From: Ligilactobacillus salitolerans
GTDB lineage: Bacteria > Bacillota > Bacilli > Lactobacillales > Lactobacillaceae
Direction: 5' to 3'
NCBI RefSeq assembly: GCF_003864415.1
Contig: NZ_BFFP01000014.1
Location: 1 to 51,835, forward strand
Length of the DNA stretch: 51,835 nucleotides
Under the pieces are notes generated by a model. That model had not been told where the DNA came from. It saw nothing but the letters and a program-made list of their open reading frames with translations, and searched no databases. The first letter of the stretch is position 1. Each line of letters starts with the position of its first letter. This document shows, piece by piece, positions 16,639 to 25,172 of this stretch. Made by a program: the position numbers and the translations under genes.

Positions 16639-17097
16639 TTAATCCTCCTCAACTCTGAAAAGCGGCTGATCGTACTCGACCAGTTCTTCATTAGCAACCA
16701 AGACTTCGCTGATCGTGCCGGCAACCTCACTCTTGATCTCGGTCATCATCTTCATTGCCTCAATAATACAGATCACATCGCCTTCAGCGATTTTTTGACC
16801 CACTGTCACATAGGATGCTTTATCCGGATCAGGCTTGAGATAGATGGTCCCAACCATCGGGGCTGTGATCACCGTACCCTGTTTCTTTTCAACCGGAGCT
16901 TCCTCTTCTGGCAAAGGCTGCGCGTGCTGCACGATCGTTGGTGCTGCAGCCGATGTAACTCCAGCTGCATTGTCGTTTTGAAAGGAATTTTCATTTTTAC
17001 TCAAATGAATATGAAATCCTTCAGTCGAAATTTCCATTTCTCTGGTGTTGGAGGAATTAAATTCATTCATTAAATCTTTGATCTCTTTGAATTCCAC
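16639..17097 (-). CDS. accB: Biotin carboxyl carrier protein of acetyl-CoA carboxylase
   Basis: 152 residues. The N-terminal helical part is followed by a Pro/Ala/Glu-rich linker (about 45-72) and the biotinyl domain with the biotin site EAMKM, Lys116. It carries CO2 on biotin between AccC and AccD/AccA. It starts three bases after fabF. No biotin ligase gene lies in the window. Confidence 0.96.
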   Translation of the reverse strand: MEFKEIKDLMNEFNSSNTREMEISTEGFHIHLSKNENSFQNDNAAGVTSAAAPTIVQHAQPLPEEEAPVEKKQGTVITAPMVGTIYLKPDPDKASYVTVGQKIAEGDVICIIEAMKMMTEIKSEVAGTISEVLVANEELVEYDQPLFRVEED

Positions 17098-17100
17098 TGA

Positions 17101-18333
17101 TCAATCACTCCATTTTTTTAAAGCTAAAACTGCGTTGTGTCCGCCAAAACCAAATGAGTTGCTGATCGCATATTCCAAATCAGGCACCTTTTCGTTGGTA
17201 GCGGCTACGTTGACTGTACACTCAGGATCCTGTTTTGTCAGGCCAATATTAGGCGGGATCGTACCCGTCTGCAAAGCAGCGATCGTCGCGAGCGCTTCAA
17301 TTGCTCCAGCTGCGCCTAGCAGATGACCTGTCATTGACTTAGTTGAACTGACTTTGACTGGGCTATCTTCACCAAAGACCCGGTTGATGGCATGTGCTTC
17401 GCTGGAATCATTACTTACAGTAGCTGTTCCGTGTGCATTGATATAACCAACTTGAGCCGGGGTGATCTGCGCCTCAGCGATCGCCTGCGACATCGCACGT
17501 GCAGCACCTTCGCCGGACGGATCAGGCGAGGTCATATGGTAAGCATCGGATGTTGAACCATAGCCAACCACTTCAGCTAAAATTTTTGCGCCGCGTTTCT
17601 GTGCGTGTTCCAGGCTCTCTAAGATCAAGGTTGCTCCGCCCTCACCCATAACAAAGCCAGAACGATGAGCATCAAAAGGCAATGAAGCTTTGTTTTTGTC
17701 TGCTTCCGTTGTTAAGGCAGTCAAGGCTGCGAAACCGGCGATGCCAATTTCATTGACCGAGGCCTCCGAGCCGCCCGTGATCATTACTTGAGCACGTCCT
17801 TCTTTGATTTGGCGATATGCTTCACCGATCGCATTAGTCCCGGAAGAACAAGCCGTGACGATCGAAGTCGAGATATTTTTAGCCCCTAAACGGATCGAGA
17901 TATTACCAGCTGCCATATTCACGATCGAGGTCGGAACGAACATTGGTGAAACTCTTTGCGGTCCTTTGTCATGCATCTTGATAACTTGTTCTTCGATCGT
18001 TGTCAATCCGCCGATGCCGGAACCATAGATCACTCCCATTTCGTAAGGATCGGTATTTCCCTCAGAGATCCCTGCATTTTCAGCTGCTTCTAATGCACTA
18101 TGCACGGCATACTGTGAAAACAGATCCATCCGTTTGCCAGCCTTTTTACCGACTCTTTCTTTAATGTCAAAGTCCTTGACTTCACCCGCAACATGCACGC
18201 CTGTTTCACTAGCATCGAATTTAGTGATCGCGTCGATCCCTAATTTGCCGGCTAAGACATTCTGCATAAAACTTGGGGCATCATTGCCCAGCGGGGTTAC
18301 TGCACCTAAACCAGTGATTACTACTCTAGTCAT
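17101..18333 (-). CDS. fabF: 3-oxoacyl-[acyl-carrier-protein] synthase 2
   Basis: Elongating condensing enzyme of 410 residues. The catalytic Cys162 is in VTACSSGTNAIG; the two His are in NAHGTATVSNDSSE and KSMTGHLLGAAGA. The C-terminal NSFGFGGHNAVLAL loop is intact. GAGGAGAG lies just before ATG 18333. Unlike its neighbours it is separated from the gene before it, fabG, by 145 bases holding two RNA hairpins, so it may be controlled separately. In some organisms FabF homologues set the unsaturated to saturated ratio; no such claim can be made here. Confidence 0.97.
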   Translation of the reverse strand: MTRVVITGLGAVTPLGNDAPSFMQNVLAGKLGIDAITKFDASETGVHVAGEVKDFDIKERVGKKAGKRMDLFSQYAVHSALEAAENAGISEGNTDPYEMGVIYGSGIGGLTTIEEQVIKMHDKGPQRVSPMFVPTSIVNMAAGNISIRLGAKNISTSIVTACSSGTNAIGEAYRQIKEGRAQVMITGGSEASVNEIGIAGFAALTALTTEADKNKASLPFDAHRSGFVMGEGGATLILESLEHAQKRGAKILAEVVGYGSTSDAYHMTSPDPSGEGAARAMSQAIAEAQITPAQVGYINAHGTATVSNDSSEAHAINRVFGEDSPVKVSSTKSMTGHLLGAAGAIEALATIAALQTGTIPPNIGLTKQDPECTVNVAATNEKVPDLEYAISNSFGFGGHNAVLALKKWSD

Positions 18334-18478
18334 ACTTCACTCTCCTCGTCTGTTACTTCTATGAGCAGCGATTTGCTGCTCTTTTAAGGACAAAGACCAT
18401 TTCACCGAAGTCTGTTAACAAATTCATCCCTAGACACTCGTGTAATGGCCTTCTTTTTCAAATATTTTTAATCTTGTC
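18334..18478 (-). other. Structured fabG-fabF intergenic RNA
   Basis: On the transcribed strand two hairpins are seen. The first pairs AAGGCCATTACAC (18440-18452) with GTGAAATGGTCTT (18393-18405) with one mismatch and one wobble, and an inner GTCT/AGAC. The second is a perfect 7-bp stem GAGCAGC/GCTGCTC (18363-18381). Neither is followed by a U-run on this strand, so they are not plain terminators. They stand before the fabF ribosome site. Confidence 0.55.
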
Positions 18479-19210
18479 CTAAATCGACATGCCGCCATCT
18501 ACACTGAGCACTTGACCAGTAATATAGTCGTTTTGAGCTAAGAAAATTGCCGTCTGTGCAATTTCTGTCGGATCGCCCAACCGTTTAAGAGGGATCTCAG
18601 TCAAAATTTCAGCTTTGACTTTTTCACTCAAGACTGAAGTCATGTCACTCTCGATCATCCCGGGAGCAATCGCATTGCAGCGAATATTGCGCAAGGCGCC
18701 TTCTTTAGCGACTGTCTTGGTCAAACCAATCACACCAGCTTTGCTGGCTGCATAGTTGGCCTGGCCAATGTTGCCGTGCAAACCGACCACACTAGCCATG
18801 TTAATGATCACACCAGATTTTTGCTTGTTCATTTTGCGTAAAAAGGCACGCGTCATCGCATAAGTTCCCACCAGGTTAACATCGATCACCGAGCGGAAAT
18901 CGTCCTCTTTCATGCCGATCAGCAATTTATCATTCGTGATCCCAGCGTTATTGACCAAAATATCGATCTGTGGAAATGCTGCATAGGCTTCTTTGACCAT
19001 TCGTTTGACATCTTCTGCTTGAGAAATGTCACCCAAGACACTCAGAGAATCAACCCCGTACGAGCGAATTTCACTTTCAAGTTCCGGTGAGATCTCAGTG
19101 CGGGCATTTAAGATCACATTCGCCTTGGCTTTGGCAAAAGCTAAAGCGACCTGCTTACCAATTCCACGCGAGGATCCGCTGATAAAGACTGTTTTTCCTG
19201 CTAGCTCCAT
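18479..19210 (-). CDS. fabG: 3-oxoacyl-[acyl-carrier-protein] reductase
   Basis: NADPH-dependent reduction of 3-oxoacyl-ACP. 243 residues of SDR fold: cofactor motif SGSSRGIGKQ near 11-20, NNAG near 87-90, catalytic Ser140, Tyr153 and Lys157 (YAASK). The ATG follows the fabD stop directly, with its ribosome site inside the end of fabD, so the two are coupled. Another SDR gene of like type lies at 39.7 kb (ymfI), but only this one is in the fab operon. Confidence 0.96.
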   Translation of the reverse strand: MELAGKTVFISGSSRGIGKQVALAFAKAKANVILNARTEISPELESEIRSYGVDSLSVLGDISQAEDVKRMVKEAYAAFPQIDILVNNAGITNDKLLIGMKEDDFRSVIDVNLVGTYAMTRAFLRKMNKQKSGVIINMASVVGLHGNIGQANYAASKAGVIGLTKTVAKEGALRNIRCNAIAPGMIESDMTSVLSEKVKAEILTEIPLKRLGDPTEIAQTAIFLAQNDYITGQVLSVDGGMSI

Positions 19211-20161
19211 TTAATTACCTCGTATTTCATCCAAAAAAGCCTGATAAGTCTCGTAGTTTTCTACTTGGTAGCGTACCAGCTTACGATCAACTTGCTTGGC
19301 AAACTGAGTTAACGTTGCACCTGGTCCTAACTCCAATGTTGTGTCAACACCTTCGTTTTCGATCAGATAAGAGAGACAGTCGGCAAAATGTGTCGGCGAC
19401 ACGATCTGATCAACAAGGGTCTGAGCAATATTTTGCCGGCTAAATGGCTGACCAGTCGTATTACTGATCACCGGAACGACCGGGTCAGCTACGTTGAGTT
19501 TGGCTAATACGGGCGCCATTTTGGCACTGGCATTTGCAAACAATGGCGTATGAAACGCGCCTGAGACTGGCAACTCAACCACTCTTTTAGCTGCTTTTTG
19601 TGCCTGGATCTCGGTCAAAGCTTCACTTACCGCCTGAGACTGTCCGCCGATCACAACTTGTTTGGGAGAATTGTAGTTAGAAACCGCTACGATTTTTCCT
19701 TTTGCCTGCATACTTTGACAGATCGCTTCGATTTGCGCAACGTCTGGTTTTAACAAGGCAGCCATTTTAGAGTCGCTTTCGTCGGCATCAAGCTGCATCA
19801 ACTGAGCCCTTTTTTCCAGCGCCTGGATCCCTTGTTCCTGCGGGAGTGCCCGTGCCGCGATCAAAGCAGCATATTCACCTAAGGACAAGCCGACCATTCC
19901 GCCAATCTCTAGCTCCGGCAAGTCTCTGTGGACCATCGCGTACAATCCAAGACTCAAGGCCACGATCGCCGGCTGCTGATATTTAGTCAGCGCCAGTTGT
20001 CCAGCACGGTCTGCTAAAACATCCAGTAAGTCAAAGCCTGCGATCTGCTCGTTGATTTGGTCGAGTGTTTCTTTAAATAAAGGATCCTTGGCGTAAAGGT
20101 CAAGTCCCATCTCACTATACTGTGAACCTTGTCCGCTAAACAGGACTGCCGTTTTCCCCAT
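19211..20161 (-). CDS. fabD: Malonyl CoA-acyl carrier protein transacylase
   Basis: Loads malonyl groups from CoA onto ACP. 316 residues. Motifs: LFSGQGSQYSEMG at the N-terminus, the nucleophile Ser93 in GLSLGEYAAL, the active-site His in VSGAFHTPLF, and ELGPGATLTQF near the C-terminus. It lies between acpP (16 bases away) and fabG (adjacent). Confidence 0.96.
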   Translation of the reverse strand: MGKTAVLFSGQGSQYSEMGLDLYAKDPLFKETLDQINEQIAGFDLLDVLADRAGQLALTKYQQPAIVALSLGLYAMVHRDLPELEIGGMVGLSLGEYAALIAARALPQEQGIQALEKRAQLMQLDADESDSKMAALLKPDVAQIEAICQSMQAKGKIVAVSNYNSPKQVVIGGQSQAVSEALTEIQAQKAAKRVVELPVSGAFHTPLFANASAKMAPVLAKLNVADPVVPVISNTTGQPFSRQNIAQTLVDQIVSPTHFADCLSYLIENEGVDTTLELGPGATLTQFAKQVDRKLVRYQVENYETYQAFLDEIRGN

Positions 20162-20177
20162 CCTTATTCACCTCAGT

Positions 20178-20426
20178 TTATTCAGTCTTTGCGTCTACTT
20201 CTTTTTTGACGTAGTTAACAACGTCTTGAATGGTCTTAACATCTTCACTGGCTTCCAGCTTGATATCTAATTCATCCTCTAATTCGTTCATGATTTCAAA
20301 AACATCCAAACTATCAGCATCCAAATCATCTTTGATATCAGCAGTCAAAGTCACATCTGCTTCTTCAACGTCCAATTCATCAACCACGATCGCCTGTACT
20401 TTTTGTAAAATTTCTTGTTCTGTCAT
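20178..20426 (-). CDS. acpP: Acyl carrier protein
   Basis: 82 residues, very acidic. The phosphopantetheine attachment site is Ser39 in DLDADSLD. It holds the growing acyl chain as a thioester for all enzymes encoded around it. A good AAAGGAG site precedes ATG 20426. The last residues (KKEVDAKTE) form a short charged tail. Confidence 0.97.
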   Translation of the reverse strand: MTEQEILQKVQAIVVDELDVEEADVTLTADIKDDLDADSLDVFEIMNELEDELDIKLEASEDVKTIQDVVNYVKKEVDAKTE

Positions 20427-20489
20427 GATATTTTCTCCTTTAAATTACCTAAGTTTTATTTTATTTTTGTGAGCAAATTGCTCATTGTT

Positions 20490-21467
20490 TCAATATTTAA
20501 TAATTTGTGTTCCAACTGTCAGCCCGCCGCCAAAGCCGCTTAAAACGATAATATCTCCGCGCTTGATCTGCTGACTTGCAACCAGTTCATCTAATAATAA
20601 CGGCTCGCTTGCTGCTGAAGTATTCCCATACTTTTGAATGTTGATCGGAAATTTTTCAAGCGGCTGATGCAGTCGTTTGGCAATTGCCTTAATGATCCGC
20701 GCGTTAGCTTGGTGCAAAACAAAATGATCAACGTCTTCAAGACTAAGTTCAGCCTGTTTCAAAGCCGCTAAAATTGTTTTCGGGACCGCATGCGTTGCAA
20801 ACTTATAGACTGCTTGTCCATCCATCTCAAACGGTGAGATCTGAGTAGCTCTTTGGGGTGGAAATTCCAATAAAGGCTTCGTCTGGCCAGCAGTTAATTT
20901 TGTATGCTGGTCACCATAGGTTTCAAGCACACTGGCTAACAGACCCGAGTCAGCTGAATATTGGTTGTCCAGCAAGACTCCTGCTGCACCGTCACCGAAT
21001 AAAACAGCAGTCCCACGATCACTCCAATCGATGACCTTGGATAAAACCTCACCACCCAGCAGTAAGATCTTCAAGGGCCAATCCTGCTTTAAAAATTGAG
21101 CAGCTGTTTGCATGCCGTAGACAAAACCGGAACATGCGGCTGAAATATCGAAGCAAAAAGCATGGCTAGCGCCGATATTTCCTTGGACGATTGCTGCAGT
21201 CGCCGGAGTATATGAATCCGGTGACATTGTGGCGACAATGATCATGTCTAGCGATTCAGCCGACCAGCCGCTTTGCTTTAACAGCTTAAGTGCGGCTTTA
21301 GTACACAAGTCCGAAGTGTTTTCACCTAAACTGATCCGACGCTCCTTGATCCCCGTTCGTGCCGTGATCCATTCATCAGATGTGTCCATGATCTTACTCA
21401 AGTCATCATTGGTCACAACTTTGTCTGGTACATAGCTCGCGGTCTCTACGATCCTCATTTTTTCCAT
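20490..21467 (-). CDS. fabH: 3-oxoacyl-[acyl-carrier-protein] synthase 3
   Basis: Starts fatty-acid synthesis by joining acetyl-CoA (or another short acyl-CoA) with malonyl-ACP. 325 residues. Catalytic triad seen: Cys112 in ISAACSGFVYG, His in VLHQANARI and Asn in YGNTSAAS. ATG 21467 has GGAGAG upstream; a second ATG three codons inside is possible. It lies 15 bases after fabT, in keeping with the fabT-fabH-acp order known in lactic acid bacteria. Confidence 0.97.
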   Translation of the reverse strand: MEKMRIVETASYVPDKVVTNDDLSKIMDTSDEWITARTGIKERRISLGENTSDLCTKAALKLLKQSGWSAESLDMIIVATMSPDSYTPATAAIVQGNIGASHAFCFDISAACSGFVYGMQTAAQFLKQDWPLKILLLGGEVLSKVIDWSDRGTAVLFGDGAAGVLLDNQYSADSGLLASVLETYGDQHTKLTAGQTKPLLEFPPQRATQISPFEMDGQAVYKFATHAVPKTILAALKQAELSLEDVDHFVLHQANARIIKAIAKRLHQPLEKFPINIQKYGNTSAASEPLLLDELVASQQIKRGDIIVLSGFGGGLTVGTQIIKY

Positions 21468-21482
21468 CGTGTCTCTCCATCA

Positions 21483-21923
21483 TCAAGAATGTTCATTCAT
21501 AAACTCTTCTAAATTTTTTAGTGCCCTTTGGATGACTTGAACTTCCTTTTCATCGAAGCCCTGTAAAAAACCTTTGACCAGCTTTTCATGAAAGGCGGCA
21601 TGTGCACGGTACTCAACCCGGCCTTTCCTCGTCAAGCCCAACCGAACCACACGTCGGTCATCTTCGGACCGGATCCGTTCAACATAACCTTTTTTCGTCA
21701 AACGATCGATCGTGGAGGTCAGTGTCCCAGGAGTCAGGTGCAGCTCTTTAGCCACTCTTGATGCAGTCTTATGATCGTACATAGAAATCGCATTGATCGC
21801 GTGCATTTCTTGAATAGTCAGATTATTAAATTGACTCTTTCGCAAAGCACTTTCTTCGATCCGCAAGATGTTGGTATAGATCCGAACAAGAGAATCACTG
21901 ATTATTTGATTTTTTTCGTCCAT
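21483..21923 (-). CDS. fabT: MarR-family regulator of fatty-acid synthesis FabT
   Basis: 146 residues with a winged helix: NLTIQEMHAINAI, VAKELHLTPGTLTSTIDRL as recognition part, and the wing IRSEDDRRVVRLGLT. In streptococci and lactococci FabT bound to acyl-ACP represses the fab genes; its place between fabZ1 and fabH fits that role. ATG 21923 is favoured by spacing from AAAGGATGG, though GTG 21926 is possible. Two FabT-like boxes lie just upstream, suggesting self-control. Confidence 0.93.
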   Translation of the reverse strand: MDEKNQIISDSLVRIYTNILRIEESALRKSQFNNLTIQEMHAINAISMYDHKTASRVAKELHLTPGTLTSTIDRLTKKGYVERIRSEDDRRVVRLGLTRKGRVEYRAHAAFHEKLVKGFLQGFDEKEVQVIQRALKNLEEFMNEHS

Positions 21924-21940
21924 CACATTACCATCCTTTT

Positions 21941-21973
21941 TGTTTGCCGTTCAAACATCTTGGCGTTCAAACT
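21941..21973 (-). promoter_or_regulatory. Tandem FabT-like boxes before fabT
   Basis: On the minus strand AGTTTGAACGCCAAGA and TGTTTGAACGGCAAAC follow each other as 16-base repeats with 12 identical positions. The second is a palindrome TGTTTG-5-CAAACA (21941-21957). They share TTTGA with the published FabT box (ANTTTGATTATCAAATT) and lie at the fabT ribosome site. No promoter is plain nearby. Confidence 0.5.
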
Positions 21974-21989
21974 AAAATCCGCACGTTTG

Positions 21990-22436
21990 CTAGACTTTTT
22001 CACCAGTCTCCTCGACAACAAACATCAATTCCGCAGCAACGGCGGTTGCACCATCAACCTGGGCTGTTGTCTGAACGATCCCAACATTGGCCCTTTTCTT
22101 GACCATCTGAATTTCTAACTTCAGCACATCCCCAGGACGGACTTTTTGTTGAAAATCTGCATCGCGGATCGCACCTAAGTACGCGGTTTTTCCGGCGAAC
22201 TCCGGTGACTTCAATATCAAAATCGAAGCAGCCTGGGCGAGCGTTTCAATAATTAGTGCGCTCGGCATGACCGGATCGCCAGGAAAATGGCCTCTAAAAA
22301 AAGATTCGTTGATCGTGACATTTTTGGTTGCCAAGATCCTTTCTCCCGGCTCCAACTCATCCACATAATCGATGTAGCAGATCGGATAGCGGTTGGGGAT
22401 CATTTCCATGATCTCTTGGGCACCCATGATTTTCAA
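21990..22436 (-). CDS. fabZ: FabZ-type 3-hydroxyacyl-ACP dehydratase (first copy, fabZ1)
   Basis: First gene of the operon, 149 residues. Catalytic His is in [14 protein letters not shown] and Glu in IETLAQAAS. The N-terminal motif [19 protein letters not shown] differs from the second copy ([12 protein letters not shown]). In Enterococcus a FabZ relative (FabN) also isomerises trans-2 to cis-3 decenoyl-ACP to give unsaturated fatty acids; since no fabA or fabM is seen, one of the two copies may do so here (inference). TTG 22436 is chosen because GAGGTGG is 5 bases upstream; ATG 22427 is 14 bases away. Confidence 0.88.
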   Translation of the reverse strand: MKIMGAQEIMEMIPNRYPICYIDYVDELEPGERILATKNVTINESFFRGHFPGDPVMPSALIIETLAQAASILILKSPEFAGKTAYLGAIRDADFQQKVRPGDVLKLEIQMVKKRANVGIVQTTAQVDGATAVAAELMFVVEETGEKV

Positions 22437-22458
22437 TCTTGCCACCTCACTCAAAAAG

Positions 22459-22476
22459 AATTTCGAACATCAAACT
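22459..22476 (-). promoter_or_regulatory. FabT-like operator at the fab operon start
   Basis: AGTTTGATGTTCGAAATT on the minus strand fits the FabT box ANTTTGATTATCAAATT at most positions and keeps the TTTGAT half. It lies about 7-24 bases after the expected transcription start, where a bound repressor would block the polymerase. Confidence 0.6.
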
Positions 22477-22489
22477 ATTCGATGAAAGA

Positions 22490-22518
22490 ATAATATTACA
22501 GGTCAACAAAAGTGTCAA
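22490..22518 (-). promoter_or_regulatory. Promoter of the fab/acc operon
   Basis: TTGACA (22513-22518), 17 bases, TATTAT (22490-22495) on the minus strand: a near-consensus sigma-A promoter. Start of transcription is expected near 22483, just before the FabT-like operator. Confidence 0.8.
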
Positions 22519-22615
22519 ATATTTATAGATAAATAATATCAACGTTGCAAACCCCTCAAATTTAAGCGGATCTAGATGCCTATTAAATGTCTATAATCGG
22601 CATAAAATCCATAAA

Positions 22616-22653
22616 ACAAAAGAGATTCAAACGTTTTTATCGTTTGAATCTCT
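22616..22653 (-). terminator. Terminator between tpx and the fab operon
   Basis: A perfect 13-bp inverted repeat AGAGATTCAAACG / CGTTTGAATCTCT with a 7-base loop, followed by TTTGTTTTAT on the minus strand. It should end tpx transcripts about 140 bases after the stop codon, before the fab promoter. Confidence 0.85.
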
Positions 22654-22795
22654 TATAGTTGGATAAGCAATACCTAATCTTTAATCTTGCTTTATCTTTT
22701 TTTGCTCTTTCGAAATCATTTTGATGCTCAAAATTCTTATTGAATTTTAATCTTTGATAGTGCTTTTTTCACAGCTTTTGCTAAAATATTCGTTT

Positions 22796-23287
22796 TTACA
22801 GGGCGGAAATAAAGCCTAAAGCTGCTGCATAATTTGGCTCATGCGTCATTTCTGGCACTAATTCCTGGTAGACGATCGTTCCAGCTTGGTCAACGACCCA
22901 GATACTGCGTGAATCTACCCCTGCCTCAGAAATGTAGAGACCTGTCTTTTTACCGAAATCCAGCTCCTGATCGGAGAAAAGCTGCATATTAGCGACACCT
23001 TCTGCAGCACACCAGTCTTTTTGCTGTTCTGGTGTATTAGTTGAGATCGTCAAAAAGTTAATTTCAGGATACTGGTCAACTTCCTGGTTAAACCTCTTGG
23101 TTGAAATACTGCAAACACGGGTATTGATATCAGGAACAACACTGATCAAGGTAGGTTTATTTAGCAGATCCTTGGACGCTACGGTCTGCCCAACTGCATC
23201 TGTTAATGTGAATTCTGGTAATTTTTCGCCCACTTTTTGCGGGTCTCCGATTGTTTGAAGCGGTTCATCATGTCTTGTGATTTGCAT
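22796..23287 (-). CDS. tpx: Thiol peroxidase
   Basis: Peroxiredoxin that reduces hydrogen peroxide and organic peroxides with thioredoxin. 163 residues. Peroxidatic Cys59 lies in DINTRVCSISTK (S-x-x-T of the family replaced by NTRVC as in many Tpx) and resolving Cys93 in KDWCAAEG. ATG 23287 has GGGAG 8 bases upstream; the open frame extends six codons further without such a site. It is a single-gene unit: a TGCTAAAAT -10 upstream and a terminator downstream. Confidence 0.94.
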   Translation of the reverse strand: MQITRHDEPLQTIGDPQKVGEKLPEFTLTDAVGQTVASKDLLNKPTLISVVPDINTRVCSISTKRFNQEVDQYPEINFLTISTNTPEQQKDWCAAEGVANMQLFSDQELDFGKKTGLYISEAGVDSRSIWVVDQAGTIVYQELVPEMTHEPNYAAALGFISAL

Positions 23288-23323
23288 TTGATTTCTCCCT
23301 TTCATAATTGAATCTGTTGCTTA

Positions 23324-23332
23324 ATTTTAGCA
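23324..23332 (-). promoter_or_regulatory. Extended -10 promoter of tpx
   Basis: TGCTAAAAT on the minus strand, 37 bases before the tpx start, with TTTAGT 17 bases upstream as a weak -35. Confidence 0.5.
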
Positions 23333-23385
23333 AATTATTAGCGGCAACTAAAGCAAAAGTACTTGTGAGCAATTACTCCCCCAAT

Positions 23386-23425
23386 AAAAAAAGCTTTCCT
23401 TCTGCTGACAAAGCAGAAGAAAAGC
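23386..23425 (-). terminator. Terminator after yajC
   Basis: GCTTTTCTTCTGC and GCAGAAGGAAAGC form a 13-bp stem with one G-T pair and a 7-base loop, followed by TTTTTTTATT. It closes the mutS-to-yajC gene run. Confidence 0.92.
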
Positions 23426-23438
23426 CGTTAAGTGTTAC

Positions 23439-23855
23439 TTATTTTTCAGGATCATCTGATTGTGAATCATCATTATTTGCTGATTCTTGCTCATCACTTG
23501 TCTGTTGTTCTGAATCTGTATTCTCCGTATCATCTTGAACAGGAGCCTGAGCTTGAGCTGCAGGCTGATCAACGATCCGGCCGATCGCAGAACGATTGAA
23601 TACCAAGTAAACACCATCACAATCCAATGTGACAGTCTTATCTGCGTCATCGATACTATCGATCACACCATGAAGACCGCCGATCGTGACTACAGAGTCG
23701 CCTTTTTTCATGGAATCCATCATTTGTTTACGTTTATCTTGCTGCTTTTTTTGTGGACGGATCATCATGAAATACATCAACCCGATAAAGACCACAAAAA
23801 TCAAAATTGTTGACAAGCCGCCACCAGCGCCTGCACCTGCACCCAACATATACAT
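23439..23855 (-). CDS. yajC: Preprotein translocase subunit YajC
   Basis: 138 residues with one N-terminal membrane segment (about residues 14-32, LSTILIFVVFIGLMYFMMI) followed by the conserved RPQKKQQDKRKQM and the small domain KKGDSVVTIGGLHGVIDSI. The tail after residue 100 is very acidic and Gln/Ser/Asn rich. YajC is an accessory part of the Sec translocase with SecD and SecF; those genes are not in this window. It sits 81 bases after tgt, its usual neighbour. Confidence 0.92.
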   Translation of the reverse strand: MYMLGAGAGAGGGLSTILIFVVFIGLMYFMMIRPQKKQQDKRKQMMDSMKKGDSVVTIGGLHGVIDSIDDADKTVTLDCDGVYLVFNRSAIGRIVDQPAAQAQAPVQDDTENTDSEQQTSDEQESANNDDSQSDDPEK

Positions 23856-23936
23856 CTATTTATTCGCTCCCATCTTAATATACAATACTTACTGTATCAG
23901 AAAACTTGTTTGCTGACTAGCTATCTTGATAAAAAA

Positions 23937-25094
<1,158 letters not shown>

Positions 25095-25172
25095 CTATTC
25101 CTAAACAAACGTCCCCCGTTAACTGTGAAACGCGAGTTGTATTTTTTGCCAAATAATCTTGCATCTAATTGA

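Larger units (their letters stand above)
22437..22795. other. Gap between fabZ1 and tpx
   Basis: About 360 bases without a convincing gene. It contains, in transcribed (minus) order, the tpx 3' region, a strong terminator (22616-22653), a 14-base stretch shared with the right-edge IS end (22575-22588), the fab promoter (22490-22518) and a FabT-like operator (22459-22476). Confidence 0.6.

Noticed and set aside
18363-18381. GAGCAGC/GCTGCTC hairpin as an operon terminator before fabF
   Set aside because: The T-run after the stem is on the plus strand; on the transcribed strand the stem is followed by ATAGAAG, so it should not end the fab transcript.
22655-22795. A short open stretch after tpx on the minus strand reading like FEHQNDFERAKKDKARLKIR
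   Set aside because: It follows a stop, has no start codon or ribosome site and runs into the terminator. It may be a coding relic, but nothing supports a gene.
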